A model generated the notes under the pieces. That model ran no database searches, was not told the origin of the DNA, and saw only the letters and a list, made by a program, of their open reading frames with translations. The position numbers and the translations under genes are program-made. From the NCBI GenBank assembly GCA_964422415.1, contig CAYRBI010000011.1:1-64000 (forward strand): 64,000 nucleotides of DNA, in the 5' to 3' direction. This DNA is from OLB16 sp964422415. GTDB taxonomy: Bacteria > Hinthialibacterota > Hinthialibacteria > OLB16. Shown one piece after another: positions 28,052 through 36,911 of this stretch. Each line of letters starts with the position of its first letter. The first letter of the stretch is position 1.

Positions 28052-28483
28052 TCACAGCCCCGGGTGCAAGATAAGTTCCCGGGGACTATCCGAACCATCC
28101 TCGCGGATGGAGACGGAACCAATGTTGATTTTCTCAATAACTGCTTTTTCGATACGATCGCCCGTTTTTACTTCACGGCCATTGATGACCGCGTAATCCC
28201 CTAAAATCGCGCTCACTGTATAGGCGGGTGACGGATGAAAAAAGAAGGTCGCTTCGACGGCCCTAACCGCTGGAGCCTCTTCTTTCTTGCGATCCTTGTG
28301 GAGACTCCTTCCCCCACCCGGACTAATGACTCTTTCCGTGAGCGTCTGCCAGCTTTGCACGGACAGGTAGAGTGTCAACCCCTGCACCAAAACCAACCCA
28401 CAGAGCAGAACCACACCAGCCGTCCAGCCCCACTTCTTGACGAGGGCGAGCCACTCCTCCTTGGTCTTCGGGATCCTCTTCAC
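28052..28483 (-). CDS. gspC: T2SS inner-membrane protein, GspC-like
   Basis: The 143-residue product has a short cytoplasmic N-terminus, one membrane helix (TAGVVLLCGLVLVQGLTLYL, about 19-40), a proline-free linker and a small C-terminal homology-region domain with YTVSAILGDYAVINGREVKTGDRI, the pattern shared by GspC HR and PilP-type domains. GspC HR contacts the secretin N0 domain in ordinary systems, coupling the inner-membrane platform to the channel. There is no PDZ or coiled-coil domain, so it is at the short end of the family (usually 270-300). The start is GTG 28483, overlapping the gspM stop as GTGA, with AGGGGGG upstream. It is followed by gspD after 194 bp. Confidence 0.75.
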   Translation of the reverse strand: MKRIPKTKEEWLALVKKWGWTAGVVLLCGLVLVQGLTLYLSVQSWQTLTERVISPGGGRSLHKDRKKEEAPAVRAVEATFFFHPSPAYTVSAILGDYAVINGREVKTGDRIEKAVIEKINIGSVSIREDGSDSPRELILHPGL

Positions 28484-29022
28484 TTTTTACCCCCCTCAGC
28501 GGGTCCATAATAGGACCTTAAAGTGAGGTTTGCTACGATTTTATTGGCCTCCTCCGCTGGTTTCATGTCCCAACTCTCAAGACAGACCAAGTAGACACCT
28601 TTTTGGATCTCATCCACGAATTTAACCAAGGCATTCAAGTCCGAGGTGGAGGTGAGGTGGTAGTTAATCGTTTGAAACTTCCGCCCTTTTTTGGGCTGAG
28701 TGGCTGTTAGCGTTGGAAAACTCAACCCACTGCTTCGAGCTACTCCATCAATATGACTCAAGACTTTGGCTGAATCCTCCGTAGACGGTAGGGAGAAATC
28801 ACCTATGTGCATCTTGTTAAGAGCATTTGTCACCATTTGTTGAGTATTCTCCAGCCGTCCTAGGCTGACAGTAAGATCTTCACGAAACTCAAGGGGACTT
28901 TCGCCCGCCCCCACCCCGGCCCTTTTGCCAAGCCAGTAGATTCCAAAGCCAAGCGCTAATACCACCGTGACGACAAGCAGAACTACTTCACGTTGGGAGA
29001 CTTCCCTGCCCGCCAGGTTCAT
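28480..29022 (-). CDS. gspM: T2SS platform protein, GspM/PilO-like
   Basis: This 180-residue bitopic membrane protein has one helix near residues 13-31 (VVLLVVTVVLALGFGIYWL), a helical stretch (about 40-75) and a ferredoxin-like C-terminal domain (YHLTSTSDLNALVKFVDEI followed by LESWDMKP). That is the GspM/PilO fold, which dimerises with GspL/PilN and couples the ATPase to the pseudopilus. Identity rests on topology, fold pattern and position, since sequences in this family diverge widely. It overlaps gspL by ATGA and gspC by GTGA. Confidence 0.75.
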   Translation of the reverse strand: MNLAGREVSQREVVLLVVTVVLALGFGIYWLGKRAGVGAGESPLEFREDLTVSLGRLENTQQMVTNALNKMHIGDFSLPSTEDSAKVLSHIDGVARSSGLSFPTLTATQPKKGRKFQTINYHLTSTSDLNALVKFVDEIQKGVYLVCLESWDMKPAEEANKIVANLTLRSYYGPAEGGKK

Positions 29023-30641
29023 GAGTTTCCCTCTTTCTTATCCTGCTGCTTCTGTTTCTCTTCTTGTTTCTCTTGTTGTTTCTGTTTCTTCTCCCGGTTC
29101 TCTTTCCTCTGCTGGCGGAGTGCTTCTCGCTCCTCTTGGGTCTTCGTTGGTTTGGGCAGATCAGCCTTGGTGGTTTGTTGTGGCGTCGGTGTCGGAACAG
29201 CGGCCGGTACGACACTCGGAGCAGGAGTGGGTGTCGGAGCACCCGGGGTGCCCTCGGGTTGAGGCTGAGTGAGTGGCGTGTACCGCTCCACCTTGGATGG
29301 ATCGAAGTCGGCCATGATCTGGAAAGAAAGCTTTTTGTCTTCCGCTCCGGTTTTGATAATGCGGACACGCTCTTTCAAGGGATCCATTTTCTTCAAAAGC
29401 GTCACCAGTTCATCAACTCCCGCCTGGTTCTCTGTGTTCCCATCGATTCGGACCCCCATCCCTTGACCATAGGAGAAGTTTTTAAAGAGCGTCTTTTTGG
29501 AGACCTGATCACTCAGTTGAAGCCAGATGCTCCCCCAGTCGGCGCGGATCTTGGAGAGGTCCGACAACGCCTCTTTCTGCTGATCCAAAAGCAGCTGTTT
29601 TAAGGCGATCTGGTCTCGTTGCGGCTCGAGCGACTTCATATTTGTCCGTCCCACCCGTCCCGAGGCCCACCACAGTGAGAGACTTAAAACAAGCAAGGCC
29701 CCGACGATGATCGCTTGACGGGGGATTTCGACCACCGTGGCAACCCGCTTCAACTCTCCGCGCTGACGTTCCTCCGAATCTCCAAAGAGGATCGAGGGCT
29801 CCCGGCCCTCCAACCGGAGTCTTCGCAGAGCCAGCAGACTGGCGGGAACTGAGAGTTGTTCGGTCACACCCAGGAAAAGGTCTTCGTTGAGCAGATTCTC
29901 GGAAGCGGGCGGGATGAGATCCGGCAATGACAGGATCCGTTTTCTCAACCGGTCGGAGGTAAAGATGGAGAGGATCGCCTTGCTCTCATCGCGAGACTGG
30001 AAGGGGCGGCGGAGATCCGCCAGCAAGGCCTCCCAGGGTTCGCCAGGTTCGCGCACATACGCCAACAGGGAGTTCATCCCCTGTTCACTACCACGGATCA
30101 ATGTAGCCCGCCGTTCACCCCAGACGGTCAGGAGATCGATATCCGACCCACGCATCGCGGCCATTTCCTGCCAGAGATGGGGGCCTTCGGGGATCCAACC
30201 CGCGATGTCAATCTTCCGCTCCTCGAAGACAGTCTCCCATTCGGAGTAAAGATTCAGAGGGGTCGCCACCACATCCACCAGGGTCGAATGTGAGGCTTCA
30301 TCCACCTGAGTCCGGTAGGTCCAGTGCATCTGGCTAAGGGGGAGTGGCAGGTCCTCCTCGATCGCCAAGGGGATCGCTTGGGTGACTGTCTTGAGGTCGG
30401 TTCCGGGAATAGTAATCCGGCGGTGGGCGCATTCCGCCGCACCCGCGATGATCCATACCCGCTTGGGTTTCATTCGCATGCGGGTCGCGCGCGCCAACCA
30501 TTGGTCCAAGGCCGCGCTGATACTATAGGAGGATGTCATCCGGCCGGACGCGAGGATTTCGGTCTTCGACTGCCAGACCAACCACTCGGCGCCATCGGCC
30601 CCAGCCCGGATTGCGGCTTCGGTAATCTTGCGTGAGATCAT
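29019..30641 (-). CDS. gspL: T2SS platform protein, GspL-like
   Basis: The 540-residue product has an N-terminal actin-like cytoplasmic domain (about 1-290; AIPLAIEEDLPLPLSQMHW is the recognisable GspL/PilM-type block). A membrane helix follows near 313-330 (AIIVGALLVLSLSLWWASG). The periplasmic PilN-like part has a coiled coil and a ferredoxin-like domain (about 345-455). A long low-complexity tail is first Pro/Thr-rich (PGAPTPTPAPSVVPAAVPTP) and then Lys/Glu/Gln-rich (KKQKQQEKQEEKQ). GspL recruits GspE to the inner membrane. The charged tail is unusual for the family and may be an extended periplasmic contact. Start ATG 30641 overlaps the gspK stop. Confidence 0.82.
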   Translation of the reverse strand: MISRKITEAAIRAGADGAEWLVWQSKTEILASGRMTSSYSISAALDQWLARATRMRMKPKRVWIIAGAAECAHRRITIPGTDLKTVTQAIPLAIEEDLPLPLSQMHWTYRTQVDEASHSTLVDVVATPLNLYSEWETVFEERKIDIAGWIPEGPHLWQEMAAMRGSDIDLLTVWGERRATLIRGSEQGMNSLLAYVREPGEPWEALLADLRRPFQSRDESKAILSIFTSDRLRKRILSLPDLIPPASENLLNEDLFLGVTEQLSVPASLLALRRLRLEGREPSILFGDSEERQRGELKRVATVVEIPRQAIIVGALLVLSLSLWWASGRVGRTNMKSLEPQRDQIALKQLLLDQQKEALSDLSKIRADWGSIWLQLSDQVSKKTLFKNFSYGQGMGVRIDGNTENQAGVDELVTLLKKMDPLKERVRIIKTGAEDKKLSFQIMADFDPSKVERYTPLTQPQPEGTPGAPTPTPAPSVVPAAVPTPTPQQTTKADLPKPTKTQEEREALRQQRKENREKKQKQQEKQEEKQKQQDKKEGNS

Positions 30642-32068
30642 CTCATTGTCCGGTAGTACAAGAACTTCGGCTTAGCGCCACTCTGATCGATCACCGCCTG
30701 GATGGAGGCGTAGGCCTTGCTGTCGGAAAGATAACCTACCGCACGGGCCTCAAAAACACACGATCGAACCGACACCAACGGAAACAGCTCCTTGAATGTA
30801 TCAAGATTCATCCCCTCGAGCGAGATGAGCTCTCCTGTGGAGGTAAAAGCCTGTTCGTCGGCTCCACGGCGCGCCAGGATAGCCTCCGCTAAGCTATCTG
30901 TAATTCCTGGCAGACACAACAGAACTTCCTTGGGCGCGGTGTTCACATTGACCACGCCTGGGATGATCTCCTCGTCCTTTGTTGTCAGATCATCACAAGC
31001 TTCCTTGAACTCATCCTCGGTCAGCATGGCCTCAGCGGAGAGTTTCCCCTCGCTGGTAGTACTGTCCGTCTCCGCGTTGGCGGATTGGGAGGAGCTCTCA
31101 CTCGCTGCGCTCTTCCTATTGTCTTCCGTTTCCGTCCCGCTGGAGGCGGAATTACCGGATTGGTTTTCCGAATTGCTCGAACTGGCAATCAGATCGGTAA
31201 TCTCCTTTACCTTCGTCTTCTCCCGGGCCGTAATAAACTTGTCGATTTTGCTGTCGGGAACTTTGCCCTTTAGACGTTCCTTGAGTTGTTCGGCGGCCGC
31301 GGTGTTGACATTCAACCGCTTTTCCCCCCCGGCATTCACATTCTTCACATAGGAATAGAGGGTGATATAGGGGAGAAGACCACGATCCAGTTTGCCATCG
31401 CCATTATCGGGCGGGTCATTTTTATTACGATCATTTTCGGCGGTTTGCAGGATACCATCCCGGTTCGCATCTTCACCATATAAACGGCCGGGGGTGATGT
31501 CCTTGACCAAGAGGAGTTCACCCAGGGTTTTGAATTCACCATTCCGGGGCGAGTAAGGAGATGACAACTCACTGTAATACTCCTCCTCGGCGCCCCCACT
31601 GGTAACCTCACTATCGGAATCCCGCCAGTCAACAATCGCGGCGGCACGGGCGGAATTCATGCCCGGGAGCTTTTCAAGCATCTCCTTGGTGGCGGTGTTG
31701 ATATTCAATTTGGAATTCTCATCACGTAGGCCGAAGCAGGTTCCGCCTTCCTCCGAGTTGACATCATCGGTGTAGATCTGAAAGAACCCTTTTCCCAGCG
31801 TGGCTTCCTCGAACAGCTGCCCGGCTCCAGCCCAATCGCCCGAAAGATCCGTGTGGCCCTCGGCATTTTCCTCAGTCAGATCCGCGAAAGCCAGGTACAA
31901 GGCACTTTCCGCCAGCAACTCAGCCTCAAACTTGTCCAGGTCGTTTTTGGTGGTCAAGAACTCCAAGGTCGAGAGGTGGTAATAGCTGGTTCCCAGGATC
32001 GCCAGTACGACCATCATCCACAGCACAATGAGCAGGATCAGGCCCCTTTCGGCCGGCGGGGGGGTCAT
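30638..32068 (-). CDS. gspK: T2SS minor pseudopilin GspK
   Basis: The 476-residue product begins MTPPPAERGLILLIVLWMMVVLAILG, a type III signal with RG followed by the hydrophobic N-helix. As in the GspK family, residue +5 is not the usual Glu. It carries repeated helix-hairpin-helix-like blocks (LNINTATKEMLEKLPGM, LNVNTAAAEQL, VNVNTAPKEVLLCLPGI), a hallmark of GspK. A low-complexity Ser/Asn/Glu insertion lies near residues 330-385. GspK caps the pseudopilus tip with GspI and GspJ. The ATG at 32068 overlaps the gspJ stop by 4 bp; the longer frame back to 32245 would lie inside gspJ and is rejected. Usual family length is about 300-330, so this one is long. Confidence 0.88.
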   Translation of the reverse strand: MTPPPAERGLILLIVLWMMVVLAILGTSYYHLSTLEFLTTKNDLDKFEAELLAESALYLAFADLTEENAEGHTDLSGDWAGAGQLFEEATLGKGFFQIYTDDVNSEEGGTCFGLRDENSKLNINTATKEMLEKLPGMNSARAAAIVDWRDSDSEVTSGGAEEEYYSELSSPYSPRNGEFKTLGELLLVKDITPGRLYGEDANRDGILQTAENDRNKNDPPDNGDGKLDRGLLPYITLYSYVKNVNAGGEKRLNVNTAAAEQLKERLKGKVPDSKIDKFITAREKTKVKEITDLIASSSNSENQSGNSASSGTETEDNRKSAASESSSQSANAETDSTTSEGKLSAEAMLTEDEFKEACDDLTTKDEEIIPGVVNVNTAPKEVLLCLPGITDSLAEAILARRGADEQAFTSTGELISLEGMNLDTFKELFPLVSVRSCVFEARAVGYLSDSKAYASIQAVIDQSGAKPKFLYYRTMR

Positions 32069-32799
32069 GCTGGCTCTTTCCCTTGCTCTCCCTCTTCCGT
32101 GGTGGAGGAAGATGATCCCGTACCCTTGGGCAGCCACACCGAGACGGATAAACTCTCGAAGCGGTTCAAAAAAATGGCCTCTCGCGTTGGTCCGATATAA
32201 AGGGAAATCCGGACCGCCAGAGGTAGCTCGGTGGTGGAGTCCCACTCTTCAACCCATTTAGAACCATCATATAGTTCCACTCCCATACCGACCACGCGCG
32301 GACCTACCAGATGAATCTCACCCCCTTCTAAGGGTTTGGCGTCCGGAGGTGAGTCAGAACGCCGGACCAGCCAGCGTGCCGGAGTTTCATCATCACGGTC
32401 GATATAGTATTCCACCTCGCTTAAATCGCTTTGAGGTTTGGCCGCCCAGTTCACCTTGGCAGTGGCCGCGGTAAACAAAAGACGGTCATTAGGAACTGGG
32501 TCACCGGCCACTCCCTCGATCTCAACCTCATCATTCTCGACAAGAAAACGAAACTCATCGGAACCAATCTGAGCCGCTTTGATGTCCTCCTGGATACGTA
32601 TCAAGGAACGGAACAGGACAGCTCGAATCTCAGATTTGTAGGAGTTCGTATTATAGGAATTGAGTCCAGAGAAAAAGGCGGTGTAGGCCGATCCCAACAA
32701 CAGGGTGGTCGCCACCATCGCAAGAATCAGCTCCAGCAGGGTAAAACCCGCCGGGCTGGCTTCTGTCCGATCAGTTGTAGTATTGGAGTGTATACACAT
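32065..32799 (-). CDS. gspJ: T2SS minor pseudopilin GspJ
   Basis: The 244-residue product has a prepilin signal with cleavage after Gly in PAGFTLLELILAMVATTLLLG and the conserved Glu at +5. The size and the pattern after the N-helix (YKSEIRAVLFRSLIRIQEDIKAAQ, then beta-rich sequence) fit GspJ, which joins GspI and GspK at the pseudopilus tip. It starts inside the 3' end of gspI (29-bp overlap) and ends in a 4-bp overlap with gspK. Assignment as J rather than another minor pseudopilin rests on order and length. Confidence 0.82.
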   Translation of the reverse strand: MCIHSNTTTDRTEASPAGFTLLELILAMVATTLLLGSAYTAFFSGLNSYNTNSYKSEIRAVLFRSLIRIQEDIKAAQIGSDEFRFLVENDEVEIEGVAGDPVPNDRLLFTAATAKVNWAAKPQSDLSEVEYYIDRDDETPARWLVRRSDSPPDAKPLEGGEIHLVGPRVVGMGVELYDGSKWVEEWDSTTELPLAVRISLYIGPTREAIFLNRFESLSVSVWLPKGTGSSSSTTEEGEQGKEPA

Positions 32800-33169
32800 T
32801 GATCTTCTCGGGGGCTTCTTCCTCGCCCCACTCGATGTTAATCGAAACCGAATACAGCTTCTCCCACTCCGTCTCTGAAAAAGAGACTTTGTAGCGGTAG
32901 TCAGTACCCTCGAACTCCCCCTCGTTGTCCTCGCTTTTGGGAGTCAACACCTGATTGCGTACCTGAGCCACGATGTCACGGGCATACAGCGAGGCCTTGG
33001 TCCGGCGTTCCATCAACCGGTGTGCCTCATTCATGCCATTGAAGGACACGAGCACGCCGGTGACCGCCACCGACATGATGGTGATCGCCACCACCACCTC
33101 GAAGAGAGTGAAGCCGCTACAGCTCCGCTCTCCAGGGGAGGCCTCCCTACTGCTTCGCGACCGTGTCAT
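32771..33169 (-). CDS. gspI: T2SS minor pseudopilin GspI
   Basis: The 132-residue product carries the prepilin motif CSGFTLFEVVVAITIMSVAVTG, cleaved after Gly with Glu at +5, and a short C-terminal domain as in GspI. The GspI subunit seeds the tip complex with J and K. ATG 33169 is preferred over a TTG at 33178; it lies inside the last codons of gspH (23-bp overlap). The Arg/Ser-rich leader before the cleavage site is longer than average. Confidence 0.82.
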   Translation of the reverse strand: MTRSRSSREASPGERSCSGFTLFEVVVAITIMSVAVTGVLVSFNGMNEAHRLMERRTKASLYARDIVAQVRNQVLTPKSEDNEGEFEGTDYRYKVSFSETEWEKLYSVSINIEWGEEEAPEKINVYTLQYYN

Positions 33170-33815
33170 AGATCTCAAAGATCTCCTCGGTATACCGTGG
33201 CACGATCACAGTGCTTCCAATCGTACCCACAATGGCGACAGTGAAGGTATCAGCGCGCGTAGCGGTCTCACCGGTGGCTGACTCGACCGTGGAACTGGCA
33301 TCTCCCACACTCAGGTAAATGAAGGTATCGCGGGTGGAACCATCTGGCTCGAAGACAAGGACCGCCTTCCGCTCCTCGAGCGCCTCTTCCTCGCTCTGGT
33401 AATCCACCTCCTCTTTCTTCGTGGTAGAGGTGTCCTCTTTTTCTTCTTCCTCCCCCTCCTCCCGGATGACCGGGTAGTAAACCTGTTCGATGTGAATGCC
33501 CTTGGGGAGGGTACCTGTCAGGCCAATAGGCCAGTTACGCTTGGTGAAATTGCCCGGATCCTCCATGGGATCCTCCTCCACCAGCAGATCCATACGGTTG
33601 GCTTCCCGATCCAGCCCCAGCCGGGACCGGCGGCCCGTGGTAACGGCCAGACTGCGGACAAAGTTAGTGGCGGTGGCGGTCACCTGCGCGGCGGCATACA
33701 GGTCCCGTTCTTTCTTCATCGAGGAGAGGGAGGGAGCCACCATGCTTGCAAGCAGGCCCATAATCATGAGGACCAGCATGAGCTCCAAGAAGGTAAAACC
33801 CGCTTGTTGTCTCAT
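33147..33815 (-). CDS. gspH: T2SS pseudopilin GspH-like
   Basis: The 222-residue product begins MRQQAGFTFLELMLVLMIMGLLASMVAP, a prepilin signal with the Gly/Phe cleavage site and Glu at +5. The following helix (AAAQVTATATNFVRSLAVTTGR) and beta-rich C-terminal half fit GspH/FimT-like minor pseudopilins. A strongly acidic stretch (EEGEEEEKEDTSTTKKEE) sits near residues 122-140, perhaps a calcium-binding or surface loop. An ATG at 33815 is preferred over the TTG at 33836, which would overlap gspF. Because gspG is absent here, it could also serve as the major pilin, though its length argues for H. Confidence 0.78.
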   Translation of the reverse strand: MRQQAGFTFLELMLVLMIMGLLASMVAPSLSSMKKERDLYAAAQVTATATNFVRSLAVTTGRRSRLGLDREANRMDLLVEEDPMEDPGNFTKRNWPIGLTGTLPKGIHIEQVYYPVIREEGEEEEKEDTSTTKKEEVDYQSEEEALEERKAVLVFEPDGSTRDTFIYLSVGDASSTVESATGETATRADTFTVAIVGTIGSTVIVPRYTEEIFEIYDTVAKQ

Positions 33816-33825
33816 CACAAGTGCT

Positions 33826-35043
33826 CTAGTGCGCAATCTGCCCCATTTTCATCATGGGCAGCGCAAGGGCCATGACGATGAAGAGGACCACAATGGCCAT
33901 AACTCCGATAATCACCGGTTCCATGAGGCTGATAAAATTCTTTGTGGCATAACGGACCTCCAGGCTGTAGGCGCTGGCGACTTGAGTGAACATGCTCTCC
34001 AGTTCTCCCGATTCCTCGCCTACACGGATCATTTGGGTGAAAAGAGATGGGAAGACATTGCTCTGGGCAATGGGTTTGGCGATACCCTGTCCTTTTTGAA
34101 CCTTCTCACAGACCTCTTGCAGCGAACGCTTCACCACGGCATCGCTGACAGTAGCGGCCACAAGCCGGAGGGCATCCAGGGCGGGCACGCCACTTTGCAG
34201 CAGGCTGGCCATGGTTTGGGCGATACGAGTCACTCCAACCTTTTGAATGAAGACTCCCAAAGCAGGAGTAGCGCGTAGGAAACGATACCAGTTATAGCTT
34301 CCCGCTTCGGTCGAAAGCCACCATTTCATTGCGCCAAAAAGAAGCATCCCCACAAGAGGAATGGTCCACCCCTTGGTGGAAACAAAGTTCCCAGCTCCGA
34401 TGAGAAACTGGGTCGGAAGAGGAAGCGCCTGGCCACTTTCAAGAAAGACAGCGGTCATTTTGGGCATGACAAAGGCTAGGATGAAGGTCACCGAGAGGAT
34501 CGCCATGCACACAATCGCGGCGGGATAGTACATGGCCGACTTGACCTCGGCATTGAGAGCATAGTTGGCCTCCAGGAAGTCGGCCAGCTGCGCCATGACT
34601 CGATCCAGGACACCCCCCTCTTCACCCATGCGGACCGTACTCACATACAGCGATGGGAAGACACCGGGATGGTCACGCATAGCATCCGCCATCGAGGCCC
34701 CCCCCTCGATCGCCTCGCGAACCTCGGTCAGGACATCGCGCAAGACATCGCTTTCAGCCTGACTGCCGATAATCCCCAAGGCCTGGGTCAGGGGGATATT
34801 GGCTTTGAGGACCGAATTCATCTGGTGGGTGAACATCACCAGCTCGCGGGTCTTGATTTTCCGTTTTCTTCGCGGAGCAACCGAGGGATGTTTGGGAGTC
34901 TCAAGGGCCGATTCCGAAACCTGGACAGGAATCAAACCTTGGCTACGCAGGGCCTTAAGCGCACCGGGGCGGTCCGCTGTCTCCAGGGATCCAGTGGTTT
35001 CCTTGCCCTCGGGTGAAACAGCTTTGTACTGGTAAACAGGCAT
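33826..35043 (-). CDS. gspF: T2SS inner-membrane platform protein GspF
   Basis: The 405-residue polytopic protein has the GspF/PilC layout. A short N-terminal segment (MPVYQYKAVSPEGKETTG) precedes two homologous helical domains (about 70-195 and 275-395) and three membrane helices (near 170-190, 220-240 and 375-395). Family signatures are FTHQMNSVLKANIPL, MGEEGGVLDRVMAQLADF and its second copy VGEESGELESMFTQVA. Length matches the family norm of about 400. It begins 37 bp after the gspE stop. GspF forms the centre of the platform rotated by GspE. Confidence 0.96.
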   Translation of the reverse strand: MPVYQYKAVSPEGKETTGSLETADRPGALKALRSQGLIPVQVSESALETPKHPSVAPRRKRKIKTRELVMFTHQMNSVLKANIPLTQALGIIGSQAESDVLRDVLTEVREAIEGGASMADAMRDHPGVFPSLYVSTVRMGEEGGVLDRVMAQLADFLEANYALNAEVKSAMYYPAAIVCMAILSVTFILAFVMPKMTAVFLESGQALPLPTQFLIGAGNFVSTKGWTIPLVGMLLFGAMKWWLSTEAGSYNWYRFLRATPALGVFIQKVGVTRIAQTMASLLQSGVPALDALRLVAATVSDAVVKRSLQEVCEKVQKGQGIAKPIAQSNVFPSLFTQMIRVGEESGELESMFTQVASAYSLEVRYATKNFISLMEPVIIGVMAIVVLFIVMALALPMMKMGQIAH

Positions 35044-35080
35044 AGTGGTTGGAAAGGAAGAGGAAATAATGGCCGGAGGT

Positions 35081-36778
35081 TCAGTCCTCCACGGCCACCC
35101 TCAAAACCTCTTCCATAGTAGTGATACCAGCATCAACCTTCCGCCAACCATCCTCGCGGAATGATTTTCCCGCGGAGGCTTGGGCAATCATGCTGGCGGA
35201 GGGGCGCTTTAAGATCATCTCCCGGAGCTCATCATTGAGTACAATGATCTCAAAGATGCCGACACGCCCCTTATATCCCGAGAAACCGCATGTTTCACAC
35301 CCCACGCCACGGAAGAACTTGATTTGATCCACATGCTGCCACAAGCTCAACACCTTTTCCTCGGCGGTGGGCTCATATTGCTCCCGGCAATTCGGACAGA
35401 TCCGCCGTACCAGACGTTGGGCGAGGATGCCATTGAGCGACGATGAGATCAGAAAGGGATCGATCCCCATGTCCATGAGGCGTGGAACAGCCCCAGCGGC
35501 GGTGTTGGTGTGAAGAGTACTGAACACCAAGTGGCCGGTGAGAGCCGAACGGATGGAGATTTCAGCGGTTTCACCATCGCGGACTTCACCCACCATGATG
35601 ACATCCGGGTCTTGGCGCATAATCGAGCGCAACCCAGACGCAAAGGTCAGTCCCCGCTTCTGGTTCACCTGGATCTGACAGACACCCGGGAGATGGTATT
35701 CCACCGGGTCTTCCACCGTGATGATCTTCAGCGTGGGAGAAAAGATCAAATTCAATGCTGTATAGAGGGTCGTGGTCTTGCCTGAACCAGTCGGTCCGGT
35801 CACCAGGAAGATCCCATGCGGACGGTGGATGACATCATTGAAGGCACCACGGTCTTCCTCGGCCAAACCGAGTTCCTGGATATCGAGTATCAGGCTGCTC
35901 TTGTCGAGAATACGCAGCACTACGCTTTCGCCATAGACAGTCGGGCAACAGGAGACACGCAGGTCAATCTGCTTGCCCTCCATGGAAAGCCGGATATGAC
36001 CATCCTGCGGGATAAAGCGCTCGGCGATGTTCATGCCGGCCATGATCTTTACCCGGGAGGTGATCGCCAGCCGCAGGTGCTTGGGCGGCGGGGGCATCTC
36101 CTTGAGCAACCCATCAATCCGGTAGCGGAGCTTGATCTCGGACTCGAAAGGTTCAATGTGGACATCGGAAGCCTTGTCCCGGATAGCCTCGAAGAGAATC
36201 AAGTTAACCAGGTTGACAACAGTCGGCTCGCCAGCGAGTTCACGCAGGTTGCCAATGTCGTGGTCCACCTCCAAGCCGGTCTCATCGGTGGAACCTTCCT
36301 CGACTGTTCCACCCCTCAGATCCGCGGTCATCCGCTCCACCGTGGCACCATAGCTACGTTGGATCGCCTGACGCAGGTTCCTCTCGCCAGCGATCTCAAC
36401 CTTGATGCGCGCGGCGCCAGTCAGAATCCGGAAATCTTCATAGACCTGATCCGGTTCCGGATCGGTGACCGCCACCACCACAGATCCATTGTCCCGTCGA
36501 AGGGGGAGAGCCAAGCGTTTGAAGGCCAGATCACTGGGGACCTTAGCCAGGAGCTCTTCATCCACTTCTCCGATATCGGAAAGAAACGGGAGCTCATAGA
36601 CATCCGCGACAGCATTGGCCCAATCGTTGTCGGGGATTCGTCCGGTCTGTACAAGAGCCTCCGAGAGTTCCGCTAGACTCTGCGGTTCCCTCTCCATGAC
36701 TCTGTGCCAATCGGCATGAGTCAAGAGGCCCTTGGAGATCAGGAGGTTTCCTAACTTTTGATACTCCATATAGACCAT
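35081..36778 (-). CDS. gspE: T2SS assembly ATPase GspE
   Basis: The product is about 565 residues. The N1E/MshEN-like domain (about 1-150) precedes the AAA-type core with Walker A GPTGSGKTT, Asp box TVEDPVEYHLPG, Walker B DPDVIMVGEVRD and the His box LTGHLVFSTLHTN. A tetracysteine zinc site (CPNC...CETCG) is present near the C-terminus, as in canonical GspE and PilB. It hydrolyses ATP to drive pseudopilus assembly on the cytoplasmic side. ATG 36778 follows AAGGGG by 11 nt; ATG 36769 is also possible, and the longer frame to 36808 uses TTG. It is the first gene of the operon, divergent from the TauE gene, so the T2SS promoter should lie in 36779-36911. Confidence 0.96.
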   Translation of the reverse strand: MVYMEYQKLGNLLISKGLLTHADWHRVMEREPQSLAELSEALVQTGRIPDNDWANAVADVYELPFLSDIGEVDEELLAKVPSDLAFKRLALPLRRDNGSVVVAVTDPEPDQVYEDFRILTGAARIKVEIAGERNLRQAIQRSYGATVERMTADLRGGTVEEGSTDETGLEVDHDIGNLRELAGEPTVVNLVNLILFEAIRDKASDVHIEPFESEIKLRYRIDGLLKEMPPPPKHLRLAITSRVKIMAGMNIAERFIPQDGHIRLSMEGKQIDLRVSCCPTVYGESVVLRILDKSSLILDIQELGLAEEDRGAFNDVIHRPHGIFLVTGPTGSGKTTTLYTALNLIFSPTLKIITVEDPVEYHLPGVCQIQVNQKRGLTFASGLRSIMRQDPDVIMVGEVRDGETAEISIRSALTGHLVFSTLHTNTAAGAVPRLMDMGIDPFLISSSLNGILAQRLVRRICPNCREQYEPTAEEKVLSLWQHVDQIKFFRGVGCETCGFSGYKGRVGIFEIIVLNDELREMILKRPSASMIAQASAGKSFREDGWRKVDAGITTMEEVLRVAVED

Positions 36779-36911
36779 AGCGTAGGACACCCCTTTCGGC
36801 TGACGCAAGCTGGAACAGAGCCTTCAGCCAAAATTGGTGGGTCTAGCCATCTCCGGTCTGGTCTGTAAGTATAAGAATTTCAGACTGTTGGAAATCAGGT
36901 ACGTTCTTAAC

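Noticed and set aside
30638..32245. GspK start at 32245
   Set aside because: It lies far inside gspJ; the ATG at 32068 gives the ATGA overlap and a proper pseudopilin N-terminus.
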